Shown here piece by piece: positions 63,615 to 64,000 of a stretch of 64,000 nucleotides of DNA (position 1 is its first letter; every line of letters begins with the position of its first letter). Made by a program: the position numbers and the translations under genes. This stretch comes from Paracoccaceae bacterium (GTDB lineage: Bacteria; Pseudomonadota; Alphaproteobacteria; Rhodobacterales; Rhodobacteraceae), in assembly GCA_021775315.1 (NCBI GenBank), contig JAJFIC010000039.1, positions 1 to 64,000 of the forward strand, read 5' to 3'. A model generated the notes under the pieces. That model was given only the letters and a program-made list of their open reading frames with translations, had not been told where the DNA came from and did no database searches.

Positions 63615-64000
63615 TCAGTAATTTACGACCCGGCCGTCAAACCACTTGGCGATCAGGGCAGTAAGTGTGCCGTCGGCTTTCATGCTGTCAATCGCCGCAT
63701 TCATTTTGCCTTTCAGCTCGCCATCGCTTTCACGGATACCCATGCCAACGCCGCCACCGATCATCACGCTTTGGTCAACGATCATCAACTCGCCATTTGA
63801 CGCTTCAACAATTGGGTTGAGGTAGGCGAAATCGGCCAGAACTGCGTCTGCTTCACCGGAACGCACAGCGGCAACGGTTTCTTCTGGCGTTGCAAATTCA
63901 ACCACGGTTGCACCGGACGAGGCCACATAGGCCGCTTGGATCGTCGCAGTTTGTGCAGAAACCACACCATTCATCACGTCCTTGGACGCCCCGGCCAGGG
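63615..64000 (-). CDS. polar amino-acid ABC transporter substrate-binding protein, C-terminal part
   Basis: The gene enters from the right edge; 128 C-terminal residues are seen, the frame staying open to base 64000. EFATPEETVAAVRSGEADAVLADFAY and GVGMGIRESDGELKGKMNAAIDSM are the lobe-closing segments of His/Glu/Gln-type periplasmic receptors (SBP family 3). It ends in WFDGRVVNY. It is the receptor for the two permeases that follow. The signal peptide and ligand-pocket start are outside the window. Confidence 0.9.
   Translation of the reverse strand, partial: LAGASKDVMNGVVSAQTATIQAAYVASSGATVVEFATPEETVAAVRSGEADAVLADFAYLNPIVEASNGELMIVDQSVMIGGGVGMGIRESDGELKGKMNAAIDSMKADGTLTALIAKWFDGRVVNY

Noticed and set aside
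1-64000. CRISPR arrays, insertion sequences, prophage or defence islands
   Set aside because: No regularly spaced repeats, transposase, integrase or phage structural genes were seen on either strand.

Overview
The window is one continuous piece of a GC-rich alphaproteobacterial chromosome, most likely a marine Rhodobacteraceae (Roseobacter-group) species. The evidence is gene content and order. There is an odhB-lpd TCA module, a DUF1674 SDH-assembly protein and a BamF-type lipoprotein. PutA is encoded divergently from an Lrp-family PutR. DinB carries an N-terminal zinc ribbon, MutL has the DQHA endonuclease motif, and clpB has an RpoH-like promoter. Nearly every base is coding, operons overlap by ATGA, and there is no phage, insertion sequence, CRISPR array or plasmid gene. 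Species cannot be fixed without a database search. Layout, 0-15 kb: end of the 2-oxoglutarate dehydrogenase operon (E2 end, small zinc-ribbon protein, lpd); an NnrU-type membrane protein with a DUF1737 partner; a mesaconyl-CoA hydratase-like MaoC protein, an SDR and a self-processing P1/S58 hydrolase; a cupin with a structured leader, convergent with an arylformamidase-like hydrolase; gabD; clpB; a PEMT-like membrane methyltransferase, pyrF and dinB; an N-formylglutamate amidohydrolase. 15-28.8 kb: tRNA-Val, ribosomal protein L36, then an eight-gene minus-strand operon (25.8 to 15.6 kb). It encodes an acyl-CoA synthetase, a complete branched-chain-amino-acid-type (HAAT) ABC importer, a PaaK-like ligase and finally an exported caspase-fold protein whose catalytic cysteine appears lost. 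Upstream and divergent lie a hybrid histidine kinase, a PhoB-type regulator and a tiny membrane protein. 28.8-36 kb: an orphan molybdenum formate dehydrogenase alpha subunit, a divergent pair of saccharopine dehydrogenases (lysine catabolism), and a pair of exported proteins (one unknown, one TraB/GumN-like). 36-49.5 kb: mostly a minus-strand housekeeping block (rluE-like, rmuC, mutL, two M16 proteins, bamF-like, lspA, purH, heparinase-like, rsmB, dapB) with a small DUF1674 gene. 49.5-56 kb: rbfA, a sulfotransferase, truB, DUF1643, an RTX-like acidic protein, a DUF5665 protein, rpsO and pnp. 56-64 kb: an aldehyde dehydrogenase, putA/putR, and a polar amino-acid ABC importer running off the right edge. 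How the parts fit: the accessory content is catabolic and suits a heterotroph scavenging amino acids and organic acids (proline, lysine, GABA/succinate semialdehyde, formate, acyl-CoA substrates). It sits among conserved translation, repair and envelope genes. The most unusual items are the pseudo-caspase ending the HAAT/acyl-CoA ligase operon, the unknown exported protein paired with a TraB/GumN protein, a sulfotransferase placed between rbfA and truB, the small RTX-like acidic protein, and two families of short intergenic repeats.
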